DNA of 9,425 bases. Source: JBGOUJ01 sp041477005. GTDB lineage: Bacteria > Acidobacteriota > Terriglobia > Bryobacterales > JACQDG01. The notes under the pieces were generated by a model. That model had not been told where the DNA came from. It saw only the letters and a program-made list of their open reading frames with translations, and searched no databases. Both the position numbers and the translations under genes were made by a program. Position 1 is the first letter of the stretch; every line of letters begins with the position of its first letter. The stretch covers positions 1 through 9,425 of the forward strand of contig JBGOUJ010000286.1 of assembly GCA_041477005.1 (NCBI GenBank). The letters are read 5' to 3'. Shown here one piece after another: positions 6,060-9,425 of the stretch.

Positions 6060-7163
6060 GTGCGTGCATCCGAACTTTCCGTGCTGGACCAGATCGTGGT
6101 CCGCAAGCGGGCCGAGCTGCTGCTCGACCAGGGGCGCGTGCCGCTCGAGCAGTTGGAGAAACTGGCCCAGAAGGCAGCCCAACTGGCGCCGCGCCGCGGC
6201 TTTCGGCGGGCCCTGGAGCGCAGCGGCGGGCGCACGGCGGAGCGAAGCCACGCCCCCGGGCGGACGCCGAACCAAAGCAACGAGGGCGCCCCGGGGCGCA
6301 GCGGCGGGCGCGCCTTGGACTGGGGCAGCGAGCACACCACGGAGCGGAGCGGAGGTCGCGCCCTGGACGTGGGCAGCGAGCACACTGCGGAGCGAAGTGG
6401 GGGGCGCGCCCCGGGCCGCGGCAGCGATCGCGCCCTGGAGTGGGGCGGCGAGCACACCGCGGAGCGCAGCGGGGGGCGCGTCCCGGCGCGAGGCGGCTAT
6501 CGCGTCCCGGCTGTGATCGCCGAGATCAAGAAGGCTTCGCCTTCCCGAGGAGTGATCGCCGAGCAATTCGACCCGGCCGAGATCGCGCGCCGCTATGAGG
6601 CCGGCGGCGCGACGGCCCTCTCGGTGCTCACCGACCAGCAGTTCTTCGAAGGTGCGCTCCAGCACCTGGAACAGGCGCGCGCCGTGACCCGGCTTCCGGT
6701 CCTGCGCAAGGATTTCACGCTCGACGTCTATCACTTGTGGCAGGCGGCGGCGCACGGGGCCGACGCCGTGCTGCTGATCGTGGCGATCCTCTCGCGGGAT
6801 GAGCTGACCCTGCTGCTCGCGCGCGCGCGGGATCTCGACCTCGACGCCCTGGTCGAGGTGCACGACCGCGAGGAGCTGGATCGCGCCCTGGAAGCGGGCG
6901 CCGACCTGGTCGGCGTCAACAACCGCAACTTGCGGACGTTTGAAGTCTCGCTCGAGACCTCGCTCCGTCTCGCCGAGCACATTCCGCCACAGGTGCTGGC
7001 TGTGAGCGAGAGCGGCATCCGCACGCCGGAGGACGTCGGCCGGCTGGCGGCGGCCGGCTATCGAGCTTTCCTGGTCGGCGAAAGCCTGATGCGCTCCGCC
7101 GATCCGGGTGCGGCGCTCGGAGCGTTGCTGGCGGGGGTGCGCCGTGCCACTGGAAGTCATTAA
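6060..7163 (+). CDS. trpC: Indole-3-glycerol-phosphate synthase with a large in-frame repeat insert
   Basis: TrpC closes and decarboxylates CdRP (1-(o-carboxyphenylamino)-1-deoxyribulose-5-phosphate) to indole-3-glycerol phosphate, the step before tryptophan synthase. Residues 8-53 (VLDQIVVRKRAEL to GFRRALE) form the N-terminal helices. The TIM barrel begins at VPAVIAEIKKASPSRG (149-164). Catalytic positions are all present: Glu155, Lys157, Lys217 (LRKDF), Glu266 (LVEVHD), Asn287 (GVNNRN) and Ser318 (SESGI). The chain is 367 residues against a usual 260-270. The excess is an insert at about 54-148, rich in Arg, Gly, Ser and Glu and built from repeats; in other TrpC proteins fewer than about 12 residues separate these helices from the first strand. 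The active-site set suggests a working enzyme. GTG 6060 is preferred for its ribosome binding site; ATG 6021 or GTG 6081 are possible. The far longer open frame upstream runs antisense to the dehydrogenase and is not coding. It overlaps trpF by 20 bases. Confidence 0.9.
   Translation: MRASELSVLDQIVVRKRAELLLDQGRVPLEQLEKLAQKAAQLAPRRGFRRALERSGGRTAERSHAPGRTPNQSNEGAPGRSGGRALDWGSEHTTERSGGRALDVGSEHTAERSGGRAPGRGSDRALEWGGEHTAERSGGRVPARGGYRVPAVIAEIKKASPSRGVIAEQFDPAEIARRYEAGGATALSVLTDQQFFEGALQHLEQARAVTRLPVLRKDFTLDVYHLWQAAAHGADAVLLIVAILSRDELTLLLARARDLDLDALVEVHDREELDRALEAGADLVGVNNRNLRTFEVSLETSLRLAEHIPPQVLAVSESGIRTPEDVGRLAAAGYRAFLVGESLMRSADPGAALGALLAGVRRATGSH
6219..6503 (+). repeat. In-frame 24/48-nt degenerate tandem repeat inside trpC
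   Basis: About 285 bases encode a repeated peptide. Two 16-residue units stand side by side, RSGGRALDWGSEHTTE and RSGGRALDVGSEHTAE (residues 80-95 and 96-111). They are followed by a 24-residue version with RSGGRAPG, RGSDRALE and WGGEHTAE, then RSGGRVPA. A first RSGGRTAE (54-61) and a diverged stretch precede them. The sub-unit is 8 residues or 24 bases. Many units carry the self-complementary core GGGCGCGCC. No stop interrupts the frame, and no transposase or target-site duplication was seen. Confidence 0.85.
7133..7139 (+). promoter_or_regulatory. Ribosome binding site for the trpF GTG start
   Basis: GGGGGTG lies four bases before the GTG at 7144 and inside the end of trpC. It supports that start over the in-frame GTG at 7108, which would add 12 residues unlike any TrpF N-terminus. 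Confidence 0.5.
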
Positions 7164-7768
7164 AGTCTGCGGCATCACCCGGGTGGAGGACGCCATGCTG
7201 GCCGCGCGGGACGGCGCCACGGCGCTGGGGTTCAACTTCTATCCCCCCAGCCCCCGCTATGTCGATTTCGGCCGCGCGGCGATTCTGGGAGCGGTGGCGC
7301 CGCGGAATGTGCTGAAGGTCGGCGTCTTTGTGGACGAAGAGACCGACCGCATCGTCGAGACGGCCCACGCCGTCGGCCTGCACGTGATCCAGCTCCACGG
7401 CGACGAATCGGGCCACGATTGCGAGATGCTCGCCCCGCTCCGGGTGTGGAAAGCGGTGCGGGTGCAAGAGGGCTGGGACCCGGCGACGCTGGGCCAATAC
7501 CCGTGCGAGGCGTTCTTGCTCGACACCGCCGGCGAGAGCGGAACGTGGGGCGGCACGGGCCGGCCGTTCCCGTGGGAAATGGCCCGCTTGGCCAGCCGCT
7601 ATGGAAAGATCATCATCGCCGGCGGGCTCGACGGCGGCAACGTGGGCGAGGCGATCCGGATCGCCGATCCCTGGGGCGTCGACGCCAGCTCGCGCCTGGA
7701 GCGAGCGCCGGGCGTGAAGGACCCTGATAAGTTGCGGGAGTACCTGGAGAATGCCAGAAAAGGCAAGG

Positions 7769-7776
<8 letters not shown>
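7144..7776 (+). CDS. trpF: Phosphoribosylanthranilate isomerase
   Basis: TrpF converts phosphoribosylanthranilate to CdRP by an Amadori rearrangement, feeding TrpC. The 210-residue length is standard for this small TIM barrel. The catalytic cysteine is Cys9 in IKVCGIT, and the catalytic aspartate is Asp127 in FLLDTAG. GFNFYPPSPRYV (29-40), the HGDE segment (85-88), GGTGRPFPW (136-144), IAGGLDGGNV (158-167) and GVDASSRLERAPGVKD (178-193) are the usual phosphate- and substrate-binding loops. The GTG at 7144 gives MPLEVIKVCGIT, the normal short leader before strand 1. It overlaps trpC by 20 bases and trpB by 8, so translation is probably coupled through the operon. Confidence 0.94.
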
Positions 7777-9001
<1,225 letters not shown>

Positions 9002-9073
9002 GAACCCGATTCCCTGCTTTGCGTTTTTTGATCTGTGTTCATCTGTGTTCATCAGTGGTTCCATTCGCTTTTT

Positions 9074-9425
9074 ATGACACGGATTGGGCGGCGCTTTGCC
9101 GCACTGAAGCAGGCTGATGAGCGGGGGCTGGTCGCCTATCTGACGGCTGGTGATCCGACGCTCGATCATACGCCGGCGTTGGTGGAGGCGCTGGAGCGCG
9201 GAGGGGCCGACGTGGTCGAGTTGGGCGTACCGTTTTCCGATCCCATTGCCGACGGGCCGGTGATCCAGCGGGCGAGCGAGAGGGCGCTGCGCGCGGGAAC
9301 TACGCTCACCGGCGTTCTGGATGCGGTCGTGCGGATCCGGCGACGGTCGGAGATTCCGCTGGTGATTTTCAGCTATCTGAACCCGATCCTGCGCTATGGA
9401 TTTTCCCGCTTTGCCTCAGATGCCG
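9074..9425 (+). CDS. trpA: Tryptophan synthase alpha chain, N-terminal part (3' truncated by window)
   Basis: TrpA cleaves indole-3-glycerol phosphate to indole and glyceraldehyde-3-phosphate and channels indole to TrpB. The 117 visible residues begin MTRIGRRFAALKQADERG. LVAYLTAGDP (19-28), VVELGVPFSDPIADGPVIQ (47-65) and VIFSYLNPILRYGF follow in normal order. The catalytic acids fall at Glu49 and Asp60, the same numbers as in E. coli TrpA, which supports the ATG at 9074. No Shine-Dalgarno is visible before it (GGTTCCATTCGCTTTTT), and 72 bases, mostly an inverted repeat, separate it from trpB. The rest of the gene, about 150 codons, lies beyond the window. Confidence 0.93.
   Translation, partial: MTRIGRRFAALKQADERGLVAYLTAGDPTLDHTPALVEALERGGADVVELGVPFSDPIADGPVIQRASERALRAGTTLTGVLDAVVRIRRRSEIPLVIFSYLNPILRYGFSRFASDA

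Noticed and set aside
6219..6503. CRISPR-like array in trpC
   Set aside because: Units are contiguous and degenerate with no unique spacers, and the frame stays open through a coding gene.
5973..7235. Minus-strand open frame of 420 residues opposite trpC
   Set aside because: It mirrors trpC, including its repeat insert, and has no domain, ribosome binding site or plausible neighbour.

Overview
The window is GC-rich, gene-dense bacterial chromosome. The arrangement trpC-trpF-trpB-trpA, the use of GTG and TTG starts, the dispersed-repeat content and the style of the sugar genes would fit an Acidobacteriota (Solibacter/Bryobacter-like) genome. That placement is a judgement from protein style, not a demonstrated fact.

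Layout. 1-1996 (+): the end of a GT4-type glycosyltransferase, followed one base later by a protein with two SAM-methyltransferase domains joined by an Ala/Pro/Glu-rich repeat linker. 1997-2108: a short convergent gap with a small hairpin. 2109-2749 (-): a VapBC-type toxin-antitoxin pair with a palindromic operator candidate just upstream of the antitoxin start. 2777-2944 (-): a doubtful 55-residue ORF. 2955-5942 (-): a three-gene cluster transcribed as UDP-sugar dehydrogenase-like protein, short-chain dehydrogenase and family 2 glycosyltransferase. 5943-6059: a divergent promoter region. 6060-9425 (+): trpC, trpF, trpB and the first third of trpA.

How the genes work together. The left part and the minus-strand cluster look like pieces of a surface-polysaccharide or glycoconjugate locus (sugar-nucleotide oxidation or modification, glycosyl transfer, methylation), interrupted by a toxin-antitoxin module. 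The right part encodes the last steps of tryptophan synthesis: PRA isomerase, indole-glycerol-phosphate synthase and the two tryptophan synthase subunits. trpE, trpD and trpG are not in the window.

The most unusual points are: (1) an in-frame insert of about 95 residues in TrpC, built on 8/16-residue (24/48-nt) repeats and placed just before the first catalytic strand; (2) a 24-nt-period repeat in the methyltransferase linker that shares short blocks with the TrpC insert in reverse complement; (3) a UDP-glucose-dehydrogenase homologue in which the catalytic cysteine position is Thr and the usual GxGxxG is absent; (4) a large inverted repeat between trpB and trpA whose left arm supplies the last codons of trpB and which leaves trpA without a visible ribosome binding site. 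I found no convincing CRISPR array, phage, transposase or RNA gene.
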